Made by a program: the position numbers and the translations under genes. A stretch of DNA of 58,212 nucleotides, taken from the NCBI GenBank assembly GCA_910577035.1, contig CAJTKW010000024.1, positions 1-58,212 of the forward strand, written 5' to 3'. Below, piece by piece: positions 15,152 through 23,612 of the stretch. Positions within the stretch are counted from its first letter, which is position 1. Each line of letters opens with the position of its first letter. Source of the DNA: an uncultured Acetatifactor sp. (lineage in GTDB: Bacteria; Bacillota; Clostridia; Lachnospirales; Lachnospiraceae). The notes beneath the pieces were generated by a model. It was not told where the DNA came from. It searched no databases and saw only the letters and a program-made list of their open reading frames with translations.

Positions 15152-15179
15152 TTGCAATTTTATCGTGCCATGCTATAAT
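15152..15179 (+). promoter_or_regulatory. promoter of the long solute-binding-like lipoprotein gene
   Basis: TTGCAA (15152-15157), 16-bp spacer, TATAAT (15174-15179) on the plus strand, 128 bp ahead of the start codon. The long leader contains a small hairpin with a T-run. Confidence 0.7.
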
Positions 15180-15201
15180 ATGTTAAATTTATTTTCTTCC
15201 T

Positions 15202-15221
15202 GTCGCATTGGCGACTTTTTT
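15202..15221 (+). terminator. small hairpin with T-run in the leader, possible attenuator
   Basis: GTCGC and GCGAC flank a 4-base loop and are followed by TTTTTTG. It lies about 20 bp after the expected transcription start and before the lipoprotein gene. A 5-bp stem is short for a terminator, but the T-run is complete. Confidence 0.4.
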
Positions 15222-15307
15222 GACGGTACTATATTATTCTGAAAGGGCTTCTAAACTAATTGAATTGAATGGTCATTATGTATATGCAAAGCGAGAGGAG
15301 CACCACA

Positions 15308-17671
15308 ATGAAAAAGACTGTGAAAGCCCTGCTATATATCCTGACAGTGGCGATGCTTTCCGGCTGCGGCGGACAAACTGATCCATCCTCTCAGCCGGAA
15401 AGCGGAAGTAAATCAGTATTTGAAGCGGAATCCGGACTCGGCTCCGCACAATGGACAACAAAAGGCTTTGACCCGCCGGGAGAGACAGAATCTGCTCTCT
15501 GGGCGGGAAAATATGAGCCTTGGAATTCTTCTGACAGCGCTTCCTCCGAGGCAGAAAGCATAATCCATCTGGATCACGGCGTATGTGGGGAATTGCTATG
15601 GGTCTTGAACCAACGGCTGGCAACCGGCGAGGCAGAAGATACTTATATCCTTGAAATCTGCGACACCACCGACATGGAATATACGGTGAAACAATTTACT
15701 CCGGAGGATATAGGTCTTAGCGGTGCGCCCGGCTATCTCCTGGCCGGCATGGATTTCATCGAACAGGGCCAATATGTATTTCGCTGGCAGAGTTATGAAC
15801 GGAGTTGTGAACAGGATCAGGACGAAATCTTCTGTCAGACCGCTGATCAGATCATTTACACGAATCTTGCCGATGAGGTTTATGCTCTGGATTTACAGGC
15901 TCTCTATCCGGAAATGGAGCTTGAACAGGACGAAATGACTGGTTTTCCCCGTGTGCAGATGATGAACTTCCTCTGTGACGGAAGAGGCAATATCGGCATT
16001 CAAATTCGAAAAGAATCCGACTGTGCATTTTATCTGTTTGATCAAAAGGGATTTCTTCTGCTAAGCCATAAGGGAACCGGAATGCAGCAGATGATGAAGC
16101 CTCTGCGTACCCCAAACAGGGAACTGGTTCTTCCCGTCTATGACAGCTCTGAGAAAAAATACGAATTCTTATGGGCGGATACGGAAGCCGGAGAAATGCG
16201 CTCTATAGCCGTAGTGGAAGCCCCTTCTCCTTTTATTACTCAAATATACGGTATGCTGGATCATGAGGTTTATTACCATTACCAGGCAGGCACTACCAAC
16301 TGTATCGCAGGCTGGAATGTCAAAAACGGCAGGGGATTCCAGGTTTTAGACCTGGCGGCTATGGGAACAGACAAACGGTTTCAAACCCTTCTGGCGTTAC
16401 GGGAAGGCAGACCGCCCGTCCTTATGCTGAGAGCATCAGGCACGGAAGGGAACAGCGGCTGGCTCGCTCCGCTGACAGCGCAGAAGCCGGATCAAGACAT
16501 GATTGTCCGGGTAGCGGATCTCACAGAAAGGGGTTACATTACCTCCAGTGAAACCATTTTAAACTGCACCTCCCTGGCCACCCTGGAAAATCCCAACTTT
16601 CGTTATGAATATGAAGATGTCTCCGCTCAGGAGGATCGAGACAGGATCTTTGCCCAGTTGTCTCAGGGACAGGGGCCTGATCTGCTGTTCGTCTCCCGGG
16701 AGGATCTGTATTTACTGGCGGAAAAGGGACTGCTGTTGAATATCGAGGACTTCCTGTCCGAAGAGCTTCGCGAAAAGCTCCTGCCCGGTGCGCTGGAGCT
16801 TGGCACCATAGACGGACAGCTTATGGGAATGCCTGCGTCAGTCAACACAGAAGTACTGACCATATCTGCAGATACTTGGACGGAAGACAGCTGGAGCCTG
16901 GAAGATGTAGTGACTCTTATGGAGAACGGCCGTATAAAAGGAGCTTTATATACTCCGTATTCAATGAACTCCAACTATTTCGCACCGCCTGCGACTGTCC
17001 TCTATCTGCTCGGCACCAGCTATGCCGGCCTGATCGACTGGCCCGCCGGAAAAAGCCATTTTAACGACGATTTGTTTCTTCGTTTACTTAAGGTCACGCA
17101 GAAAGATATTCATAAAGCCGTTTCTGAATCCGAAAGCTGGTTTCATGACGGGACTCACATCATCCCATGGCAGTTTAATTATGAGTCCTATTATAATGAG
17201 TTTTTTACACATCTGGAGGAAGAAGGCGGCAGGATGATCGGTTACCCTACCGAGGAAGGCTGCGGCAATTACCTGATAACAGACGGTATCCTGGCGGTAA
17301 ATGTCAACACCGCTAACCGCGAGGCGGCAGCCTGCTTCCTGAAAACTCTTCTGGGAGAAAGGCTTCAGTCCGAAGAAATGAGCAATCTGAGTGTACTGAA
17401 AAAGAATCCGGATGACGAACTCGTCTGGGATTCTTCCGGCAATCCCATTTACTGTGGACAGCCAATGACAGTATTTGAGGACGGCACCACGCCTCTCCAC
17501 CGTATGGAGGCCTTCCTCGAAAGCTGTACGGCGGCACCGCGAAGTTCTCTTCAGGTTGACAAAATTCTCTATGAAGAATTGATGGCCACGTACTCGGATC
17601 ACAGAACACCCGAAGACACTGCGGACATTATTCACCGCCGTGTCCAGCTTTATCTGGATGAGGGAAACTGA
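15308..17671 (+). CDS. long solute-binding-like lipoprotein (787 aa)
   Basis: Start ATG 15308 with GAGAGGAG seven bases upstream. The signal peptide ends in MLSGCGG, with Cys20 as the lipidation site. The C-terminal half (about residue 405 onward) looks like a family 1 solute-binding protein: FAQLSQGQGPDLLFVS, then LYLLAEKGLLLNIEDFL, TIDGQLMGMPASVNTEVLTI and SWSLEDVVTLMENG. The N-terminal roughly 380 residues are not part of that fold; repeated short beta-strand motifs suggest a propeller-like domain, which is inference. The protein is about twice the length of an ordinary binding protein. No permease genes are adjacent. Ligand unknown; it ends before a terminator shared with the convergent fba gene. 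Confidence 0.82.
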   Translation: MKKTVKALLYILTVAMLSGCGGQTDPSSQPESGSKSVFEAESGLGSAQWTTKGFDPPGETESALWAGKYEPWNSSDSASSEAESIIHLDHGVCGELLWVLNQRLATGEAEDTYILEICDTTDMEYTVKQFTPEDIGLSGAPGYLLAGMDFIEQGQYVFRWQSYERSCEQDQDEIFCQTADQIIYTNLADEVYALDLQALYPEMELEQDEMTGFPRVQMMNFLCDGRGNIGIQIRKESDCAFYLFDQKGFLLLSHKGTGMQQMMKPLRTPNRELVLPVYDSSEKKYEFLWADTEAGEMRSIAVVEAPSPFITQIYGMLDHEVYYHYQAGTTNCIAGWNVKNGRGFQVLDLAAMGTDKRFQTLLALREGRPPVLMLRASGTEGNSGWLAPLTAQKPDQDMIVRVADLTERGYITSSETILNCTSLATLENPNFRYEYEDVSAQEDRDRIFAQLSQGQGPDLLFVSREDLYLLAEKGLLLNIEDFLSEELREKLLPGALELGTIDGQLMGMPASVNTEVLTISADTWTEDSWSLEDVVTLMENGRIKGALYTPYSMNSNYFAPPATVLYLLGTSYAGLIDWPAGKSHFNDDLFLRLLKVTQKDIHKAVSESESWFHDGTHIIPWQFNYESYYNEFFTHLEEEGGRMIGYPTEEGCGNYLITDGILAVNVNTANREAAACFLKTLLGERLQSEEMSNLSVLKKNPDDELVWDSSGNPIYCGQPMTVFEDGTTPLHRMEAFLESCTAAPRSSLQVDKILYEELMATYSDHRTPEDTADIIHRRVQLYLDEGN

Positions 17672-17705
17672 CTGAATTCTATTTCCCTGAAATCAGGCGT
17701 ATTTT

Positions 17706-17745
17706 AAAAAAACCGCCGCCCGATCACTGATCGGACAGCGGTTTT
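17706..17745. terminator. bidirectional terminator between the lipoprotein gene and fba
   Basis: AAAACCGC and GCGGTTTT flank an inner CCGATCA/TGATCGG stem. A-runs and T-runs on the two sides let it work on both strands for the convergent genes ending at 17671 and 17757. Confidence 0.85.
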
Positions 17746-17756
17746 CATATAAAACC

Positions 17757-18620
17757 TTAAGCCTTGCCGACGGAACCAAACAGCTCCATCTTCTCTTTTA
17801 CGGTAGCCTTGATGGCTTCAAAGCCGGGTGCCAAAAGCTTACGGGGATCAAAGCCCTTGCCTTCCAGATCCTTGCCGGCCTCGATGTACTTGCGGGTAGC
17901 GGCGGCAAAGGAAAGCTGGCACTCCGTGTTCACGTTGATCTTTGCAACGCCCAGAGTGATCGCCTTCTTAATCATATCTGCCGGTATGCCGGTGCCGCCG
18001 TGAAGCACCAGGGGCATCTCTCCGGTCTTCTGCTGTACTGCATCCAGGGTCTCAAAGGAAAGTCCCTTCCAGTTTGCGGGATATTTGCCGTGGATATTGC
18101 CGATGCCGGCAGCCAGGAAATCAACTCCCAGATCCGCAATCTGCTTGCACTCGTCAGGATCGGCACACTCGCCCATGCCTACGACACCGTCTTCCTCACC
18201 GCCGATGGAACCAACCTCTGCCTCAATGGAAATGCCCTTATCGTGAGCAGCAGCCACCAGCTCCTTGGTCTTCTCAACGTTCTCGTCAATGGGATAGTGG
18301 GAGCCGTCAAACATAACCGATGAGAATCCGGCCTCCATACACTTATAGCAATGCTCATAGCTGCCATGATCCAGATGCAGCGCCACCGGAACGGTGATGT
18401 TTTGATCCTTGATCAGTCCGTTCACCATGCCGACCACCACGTCATAGCCGCCCATATACTTGCCCGCGCCCTCGGATACTCCCAGAATAACGGGAGAATT
18501 CAGCTCCTGGGCAGTCAAAAGGATCGCCTTTGTCCACTCCAGGTTGTTGATGTTGAACTGGCCTACCGCATAATGGCCTGCCTTTGCCTTCTTCAGCATT
18601 TCTGTTGCAGGAACTAACAT
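17757..18620 (-). CDS. fba: class II fructose-1,6-bisphosphate aldolase
   Basis: 287 residues, a full-length short class II aldolase, cleaving fructose-1,6-bisphosphate to dihydroxyacetone phosphate and glyceraldehyde-3-phosphate with zinc. Visible are VALHLDHGS (catalytic Asp and a zinc His), FDGSHYPIDENVEKT, EAEVGSIGGEEDG, GIGNIHGKY, VLHGGTGIP (zinc His) and KINVNTE. The start is ATG 18620 with GGAGGT seven bases upstream; upstream in-frame codons to 18707 cover its promoter and are not coding. It is the last minus-strand gene of the block and has its own strong promoter. Close relatives act on tagatose-bisphosphate, but the gene context here favours the glycolytic enzyme. Confidence 0.94.
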   Translation of the reverse strand: MLVPATEMLKKAKAGHYAVGQFNINNLEWTKAILLTAQELNSPVILGVSEGAGKYMGGYDVVVGMVNGLIKDQNITVPVALHLDHGSYEHCYKCMEAGFSSVMFDGSHYPIDENVEKTKELVAAAHDKGISIEAEVGSIGGEEDGVVGMGECADPDECKQIADLGVDFLAAGIGNIHGKYPANWKGLSFETLDAVQQKTGEMPLVLHGGTGIPADMIKKAITLGVAKINVNTECQLSFAAATRKYIEAGKDLEGKGFDPRKLLAPGFEAIKATVKEKMELFGSVGKA

Positions 18621-18705
18621 ATTGTTTACCTCCGTTTTATATATAGTATTACATAAAGCTCGTGATATGGCGTCATATAAGCCTGTCTGCATTCGCCGCT
18701 TATTC

Positions 18706-18734
18706 ATTATAGCACTATTTGACCCTTATATCAA
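18706..18734 (-). promoter_or_regulatory. strong promoter of fba
   Basis: TTGATA (18729-18734), 17-bp spacer, TATAAT (18706-18711) on the minus strand, about 85 bp before the fba start. The -35 lies inside the last codons of the upstream lipid kinase gene. Confidence 0.8.
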
Positions 18735-19602
18735 TTCTTTTACAAATATTCCTGATTTCCACCTTGGTATGAGTACCGCCGTTTTCCCCGTCCAGGGTCC
18801 AGGGCACCGGGTTCTGGGATTCCAGGGTCAGCTCCGCAGTGCGGAAACAATACATATAGCTGCTGTCTATATTCCGGTTCAGCAGCGAGACCATAATGCT
18901 GCTCAGCTCCACCGGATTTTTCGGCCTTTTAATCAACGTTACCTCAAACAGGCCGTCGTCCAGCTTTACGTTTTTCCCGGTTATATTCTTAAAGCCGCCC
19001 ACTGACACGGAATTGGTAATCATGCCGAATATAAAGTCATCCTCTATCACCCTGCCGTCATAGGCCGCCCGCATATAATATGACTTTATGGCAGACAAAC
19101 GATTTACTCCTTCGAGGATATATGCCATATGGCCCAGGACATTTTTCACGTCCTGCCTGGTTTCATAGGATACGTCCGTAAATAAGCCAAAGGCGGCAAT
19201 ATAGACAAATACATCTTTGTTAAAGGAACCTACATCACAGGCAAAATCCCTGCCGCCTACAATAACCTCCGCGGCCCGAACCATCTTTTTCGGCAGGGAC
19301 AGGCTGCCTCCGAAATCATTGGTGCTCCCGGCAGGAATGTAACCGATAGGCACGCGGTAACCGCTGCGCATCATGCCTGTAACCACCTCATCCAGAGTCC
19401 CGTCACCGCCGCTGCACACCACCAGCCCATACTCTCCCGCACGCTGTTCAACGATTTGTTCCGCGTCTCCGTGCTTTCTTGTCGGAAATATTGTTATTTC
19501 ATACTCTCCCGCCGCAAAAACATCCAATATGTCTGCAAGCTTCGTTCTGATCTGTGCCTTGCCCGCCCGGGGGTTATACACAAAAAGAAGCCGTTTGTCC
19601 AT
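18715..19602 (-). CDS. diacylglycerol kinase-family lipid kinase (DagK/YegS type)
   Basis: 295 residues. N-terminal Rossmann-like catalytic domain with VYNPRAGKAQ, the nucleotide motif VVCSGGDGTLDEVV and PAGSTNDFGGSL; C-terminal beta domain with DGRVIEDDFIFGMITNS and DDGLFEVTLIKRP. Such enzymes phosphorylate diacylglycerol or a related lipid at the membrane during phospholipid turnover. Its ATG overlaps the stop codon of the HPr-like gene (TGATG), so the two are translationally coupled; a GTG one codon earlier is possible. Last gene of the hprK-to-HPr operon. The precise lipid substrate is not evident. Confidence 0.9.
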   Translation of the reverse strand: MDKRLLFVYNPRAGKAQIRTKLADILDVFAAGEYEITIFPTRKHGDAEQIVEQRAGEYGLVVCSGGDGTLDEVVTGMMRSGYRVPIGYIPAGSTNDFGGSLSLPKKMVRAAEVIVGGRDFACDVGSFNKDVFVYIAAFGLFTDVSYETRQDVKNVLGHMAYILEGVNRLSAIKSYYMRAAYDGRVIEDDFIFGMITNSVSVGGFKNITGKNVKLDDGLFEVTLIKRPKNPVELSSIMVSLLNRNIDSSYMYCFRTAELTLESQNPVPWTLDGENGGTHTKVEIRNICKRIDIRVK

Positions 19603-19865
19603 CACGCGCCTTTTCTACCCTCCAGAAAACTCTCGATTCCTTCCACCGCCGCCAGTTCGTCCGCACCGTCGGCAGAAACCTCCAGCTCTTCTCCGTTGTC
19701 CAGTCCAAGGCTCATCATTCCCATGATGCTCTTGGCATTCACGCGCTTATCGCCTGACTGAATATAAATCTTACTCTCATACTTGCTGGCTTCCTGTACC
19801 AGCAGTGCCACAGGCCTCGCTTCAAGCCCGCTTTCCAGATTGATCCGGATCTCTTTCTTTGTCAT
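19602..19865 (-). CDS. HPr-like protein with Glu15 in place of the active His (Crh-like)
   Basis: 87 residues, full HPr length. The active-site loop reads SGLEARPVALLVQ: position 15, His in true HPr, is Glu, so transfer of phosphate in the PTS is not possible. The regulatory Ser46 is kept in AKSIMGMMSLG, the site phosphorylated by HPr kinase. This combination defines Crh-type cofactors of CcpA in Bacillus, where position 15 is Gln. Its place after rapZ and whiA also matches the Bacillus yvcJ-yvcK-yvcL-crh order. Perfect GGAGGAG ribosome site five bases before the ATG. Expected role: catabolite-repression cofactor, not sugar transport. Glu could mimic phospho-His; that is speculation. Confidence 0.9.
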   Translation of the reverse strand: MTKKEIRINLESGLEARPVALLVQEASKYESKIYIQSGDKRVNAKSIMGMMSLGLDNGEELEVSADGADELAAVEGIESFLEGRKGA

Positions 19866-19893
19866 AATAACTCCTCCTCTTTTTTACCGCCGT

Positions 19894-20790
19894 TTACAGA
19901 TTACTGCGGTCAGTTCTCAAGTACTTATCTCTAACCCTTTCGGCAAGCTCACTGAGCTTACGCAATCTATGATTGACCCCCGATTTTCCAATCGGTGGAT
20001 TAAAGTACTCTCCCAGCTCCTTCAACGACGCATCCGGATACTCCAGCCTGACCTCCGCCATCTCCCGCAGGGAATGGGGGAGATCTTTAAAATCATAATG
20101 CGCCTTTAAATACTCTATGTCGTCCACCTGCCTTGCCGCCGCATTCACAGTCTTGGCAATATTTGCGGTCTCACAGTTTACCCGCCTGTTCACGGAATTT
20201 CTCATTTCCTTCAGAATACGAAGATTCTCCATATCCATCAGGGATACCGGCGCACCGCAGACATTCAGCAGATCTACAATGCCTGAGCCCTCCTTCAAAT
20301 AGACAACATAGTATTTCTTGCGGAGAATGATTCTGGAATCAATATCAAAATCACTCATGATGTCCTGCAGCTGCCTTGCCTTATTTTCATCGGTACAGGC
20401 AAACTCCAGATGATAGCTTTTGGCAGGATCACTCATAGACCCTACACTCAAAAAGGTTCCCCGCAAAAACGCCCTCTTACAGCAGGTATTCTTCACGATC
20501 AGGCGGCTCACGGGCTGGTCCAGCCTGCCCAGCTTCTGCAGAACCTCCTGCATATCCTGTTCGTTCAGCGCGACACCGTCTTCTATATTATAAGTTTTTT
20601 TCAATAATGTAAAGCCTTTTCTTACCACCTCTTCATTTTCGGTCTGAAACCCAATGGTATAATTGCCTTCGGAATCCCTTCCGTATTGGCCGCAAAAATT
20701 CATAATAGCCGCCAACTCGGCTATCTGGCAGTGCCTTGCCGAGCTGATATGCCTTGCCAGCTCTTCCTTCACTCTACTGGAAAATGACAT
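19894..20790 (-). CDS. whiA: sporulation/cell-division transcription factor WhiA
   Basis: 298 residues from ATG 20790 (MSFSSRVKEELARH), 17 bp after rapZ. N-terminal part is the degenerate LAGLIDADG-like fold of WhiA (ELAAIMNFCGQYGRD, TCCKRAFLRGTFLSVGS). The C-terminal helix-turn-helix is visible in ASLKELGEYFNPPIGKSGVNHRLRKL, a near-signature of the family. WhiA controls cell division and chromosome segregation genes in Firmicutes. An ATG seven codons upstream lacks a good site. Co-transcribed with rapZ and the HPr-like gene, as in Bacillus. Confidence 0.95.
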   Translation of the reverse strand: MSFSSRVKEELARHISSARHCQIAELAAIMNFCGQYGRDSEGNYTIGFQTENEEVVRKGFTLLKKTYNIEDGVALNEQDMQEVLQKLGRLDQPVSRLIVKNTCCKRAFLRGTFLSVGSMSDPAKSYHLEFACTDENKARQLQDIMSDFDIDSRIILRKKYYVVYLKEGSGIVDLLNVCGAPVSLMDMENLRILKEMRNSVNRRVNCETANIAKTVNAAARQVDDIEYLKAHYDFKDLPHSLREMAEVRLEYPDASLKELGEYFNPPIGKSGVNHRLRKLSELAERVRDKYLRTDRSNL

Positions 20791-20807
20791 TGTCCTGCCC
20801 TCACATG

Positions 20808-21674
20808 TCAAAAGGTTCCGGTGCTCAGATCCCGATGATAAAGCTTCATCCCGTAGTTGCCCTTATCCTTCATACGCTTGTACAATTCATTTGCAAGTGT
20901 AACGCTTCTGTGCTTGCCCCCGGTACAGCCGATCGCAATCACCAGGCGGTACTTTCCCTCCTTGACATAATTCGGAATCAGGAATCGTACCATGTCCGTC
21001 AGCTTTGTCATGAACTCCCCGGCCTCGTCAAACCCCATCACAAAATCCTGTATTTCCCTGTCATTTCCGGTTTTATGCTTCAATTCTTCTATATAATAGG
21101 GATTCGGCAGGAATCGCACGTCAAACACCAGGTCCGCGTCTGCCGGGATCCCATGCTTAAAGCCGAAGGACATCACCGTCACCATCAGGCTGTTGTATTC
21201 CCCGTTTTCCACAAAGATGCGGTCCAGCTCCGACTTAAGCTCCCTTGTGAGGAGATTGGTGCTGTCTATCACATAGTCCGCACTGTGCCGGACATTCTTC
21301 AGTATTTCCCTCTCACGCCGTACGCCGTCCTCCACCCTGCCGTCCAGCGCCAGTGGATGTACCCGCCTAGTCTCTTTGTATCTTTTGATGAGGACATTCT
21401 CGTCTGCGTCCATGAACAGGATTTCGAAGGTATAACCCTTATCCTTCAGCTGCGTCAAGATCCTGGTTGCATCCTCAAAGGACTGGTCAGTCCGTACGTC
21501 CAGTCCCAGCGCCACCTTGCTGATCTCGCTGTTTGGGGTGGAAATCAATTCCACAAATTTTTCCACAAGTGAAATAGGCAGATTATCTACACAGTAAAAA
21601 CCTGCATCCTCCAGCATTTTCAGCGCAGTACTCTTACCTCCGCCGCTCATTCCCGTAACAATTACAAATCTCAT
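20808..21674 (-). CDS. rapZ: RapZ/YvcJ nucleotide-binding protein
   Basis: 288 residues. P-loop MSGGGKST at residues 9-16, then AGFYCVDNLPISL, the Walker B-like FEILFMDADENVLIKRYKETRR, and the C-terminal domain with VRFLPNPYY and IAIGCTGGKHRSVTLA, all diagnostic of RapZ. In Enterobacteria it binds small RNAs and GlcN6P to control glucosamine-6-phosphate synthase; in Firmicutes its job is less clear but linked to cell envelope and competence. Its ATG overlaps the murB stop by 4 bp (ATGA), so it is coupled to a peptidoglycan precursor gene. Confidence 0.95.
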   Translation of the reverse strand: MRFVIVTGMSGGGKSTALKMLEDAGFYCVDNLPISLVEKFVELISTPNSEISKVALGLDVRTDQSFEDATRILTQLKDKGYTFEILFMDADENVLIKRYKETRRVHPLALDGRVEDGVRREREILKNVRHSADYVIDSTNLLTRELKSELDRIFVENGEYNSLMVTVMSFGFKHGIPADADLVFDVRFLPNPYYIEELKHKTGNDREIQDFVMGFDEAGEFMTKLTDMVRFLIPNYVKEGKYRLVIAIGCTGGKHRSVTLANELYKRMKDKGNYGMKLYHRDLSTGTF

Positions 21675-22609
21675 CTGTTTCTATACCCCTGACGATCGTC
21701 AAATCCCAAAAACAGTATTTCCGGTTCCAGGTCCACGTTAAATTTTTCCTTCACCCGTTCCTGCACCTCGGTGATAACGCTTCTGACATCCTCGGCCGTA
21801 GCGTTGCCGACGTTGACGACAAATCCGCAATGCTTTTCCGACACTCCCGCGCCGCCGATCCGAAACCCTCTCATGCCTGCATCCATAATCAGCTTTCCTG
21901 CGAAATATCCCTTCGGCCTCTTGAAGGTACTGCCTGCACTGGGGTATTCCAACGGCTGCTTTTCCCGCCTTCTGGCCGCCAGATCTTCCGTTTTTGCTTT
22001 GATCTGTTCCCTGTCCCCCCTTGTCAGCTTCAGAATCACTTCCGTCACCGTAAAAGGATTGTTTCTGATTGTACTGGTGCGATAGCCGAATTCCATGGTC
22101 TCGTTTTCCAGCTCCATAAACTCGCCTTCGCTGTTCACCACGTTGACCTGGGTTACCACCTGGCTCAGCTCCCCGTCATAGGCGCCGGCATTCATCACAA
22201 TGCCGCCCCCTATCGTTCCCGGTATGCCGGAAGCAAATTCCAGCCCGGTAAGCCCATGCTCCTGCGCCGTCCGCGCCACCCTGGCCATGGATGCCCCTGC
22301 CTGAGCGATGATTACGTCGCCCTGCACTTCTATATTGCTCATTTTCTGACCGATCTGCAGCACAATTCCTTGATAGCCCTTATCGCTGACCAGCAGGTTG
22401 CTGCCGTTCCCCAGGATAAAAAAGGGCATCTCCACCAGCCTTAAATACCTTTGCACCTGAATGAGCTGCTGCCTGCTGCCGATCTGCACCAGGCAGTCCG
22501 CAGGTCCTCCTATACGAAAAGTAGTATGTTCCGCCATGGGCTCCCCCAGGCGTATGTCCTCTTCCGGTACAAATTTCTTTAATGCCTGAATCACTGCCTC
22601 ACTGATCAT
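21671..22609 (-). CDS. murB: UDP-N-acetylenolpyruvoylglucosamine reductase
   Basis: 312 residues. FAD/NADPH-dependent reduction of UDP-GlcNAc-enolpyruvate to UDP-MurNAc in cytoplasmic peptidoglycan synthesis. FAD-binding strings GNGSNLLVSDKGY and SGIPGTIGGGIVMNAGAYDGEL, the catalytic Ser in YPSAGSTFKRP, and the C-terminal SEKHCGFVVNVGNATAEDV are all present. The short form without an extra insertion fits type II MurB of Firmicutes. Ten bp after glcK and overlapping rapZ by 4 bp, so central in the operon. Confidence 0.96.
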   Translation of the reverse strand: MISEAVIQALKKFVPEEDIRLGEPMAEHTTFRIGGPADCLVQIGSRQQLIQVQRYLRLVEMPFFILGNGSNLLVSDKGYQGIVLQIGQKMSNIEVQGDVIIAQAGASMARVARTAQEHGLTGLEFASGIPGTIGGGIVMNAGAYDGELSQVVTQVNVVNSEGEFMELENETMEFGYRTSTIRNNPFTVTEVILKLTRGDREQIKAKTEDLAARRREKQPLEYPSAGSTFKRPKGYFAGKLIMDAGMRGFRIGGAGVSEKHCGFVVNVGNATAEDVRSVITEVQERVKEKFNVDLEPEILFLGFDDRQGYRNR

Positions 22610-22619
22610 TTTTTCCGTC

Positions 22620-23558
22620 CTATCTAAGTATTAACCCTGCCGCTCCATAAATACCGGCATCATTTCCCAGTTTTGCCAGGGCAAACTTTACGTTTCTGCA
22701 CATCTGGAAGACATACTTTTGAAAATTAGGCTCCACAAAGGTAAGCAAAATTTCTCCCGCTTTGGAAACTCCCCCGCCGATAACGAATATTTCGGGATTC
22801 ACCACATCGGCCACCAGCGCCAGGCCCTTGCCCAGATACTCCCCGAACTGCTCTGCTATTTCCAGGGCTACCTCGTCTCCCGCCTTTACTCCGTCAAAAA
22901 CGCTCTTGGCGGACAATACGCCCTCCCGCAGGACGCTGGCCTTATCATCCTTCTGCAGGCGTCTTTTCGCCAGACGCACAATCCCGGTCGCGGAAGCATA
23001 CTGCTCCAGGCAGCCCTTATTCTGACAGCCGCACTCCTCCGTTTCACCGTCCTGTATGTGCATATGGCCGATCTCACCGCCCGCACCCACGGAACCGGTC
23101 AGAAGCCGCCCGTTAATAATAATTCCGCCGCCCACTCCGGTTCCCAGGGTTACGGCCACCATATTCTCGTAGCCCTTGCCGCCGCCCTGCCACATCTCGC
23201 CGTAAGCCGCCACATTGGCATCGTTGCTTGCCTTTACCGGTACATTAATATATGCGTGCACTGCCTCGGGTATGTTAAACGCATCCCAGCCGATATTCAC
23301 GGCTCCGCCTACCAGCGTCCCCTCCTCGTCAACGGTTCCGGGCGCACCCACGCCGATCCCTGCCAGGTCCTTCTCTTCAATCCCCTTTTCCTCCATTTTG
23401 GCCAGAATGCTTTTCGCCACATCCGGCAGAACGGCTACGCCTTTGTTTTCCTTGTTGGTAGGGATCTCCCACTTGTCCAGAATACGTCCCTCCCGGTCGA
23501 ACAGGCCGATCTTTACGGTAGTACCCCCTATGTCAACCCCAAACGCATAATTACCCAT
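22620..23558 (-). CDS. glcK: ROK-family glucokinase
   Basis: 312 residues. N-terminal phosphate loop FGVDIGGTTVKIGLFD, catalytic Asp in ASNDANVAAYGE, GTGVGGGIIINGRL, and the ROK zinc/cysteine motif ECGCQNKGCLEQYASATG. It phosphorylates glucose to glucose-6-phosphate in the cytoplasm. There is no helix-turn-helix, so it is a kinase and not a ROK repressor. It lies between hprK and murB, tying entry of free glucose to the HPr kinase that monitors glycolytic intermediates. Confidence 0.95.
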   Translation of the reverse strand: MGNYAFGVDIGGTTVKIGLFDREGRILDKWEIPTNKENKGVAVLPDVAKSILAKMEEKGIEEKDLAGIGVGAPGTVDEEGTLVGGAVNIGWDAFNIPEAVHAYINVPVKASNDANVAAYGEMWQGGGKGYENMVAVTLGTGVGGGIIINGRLLTGSVGAGGEIGHMHIQDGETEECGCQNKGCLEQYASATGIVRLAKRRLQKDDKASVLREGVLSAKSVFDGVKAGDEVALEIAEQFGEYLGKGLALVADVVNPEIFVIGGGVSKAGEILLTFVEPNFQKYVFQMCRNVKFALAKLGNDAGIYGAAGLILR

Positions 23559-23612
23559 TTACTCCTCCACCCTTTTATTTTATATCTCTTCGCTTTTATT
23601 GTGGTCCGCGCC

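Noticed and set aside
18621..18707. 29-residue N-terminal extension of the aldolase
   Set aside because: This stretch contains the leader and abuts the -10 of the fba promoter; the ATG at 18620 has an ideal ribosome site and matches the family start.
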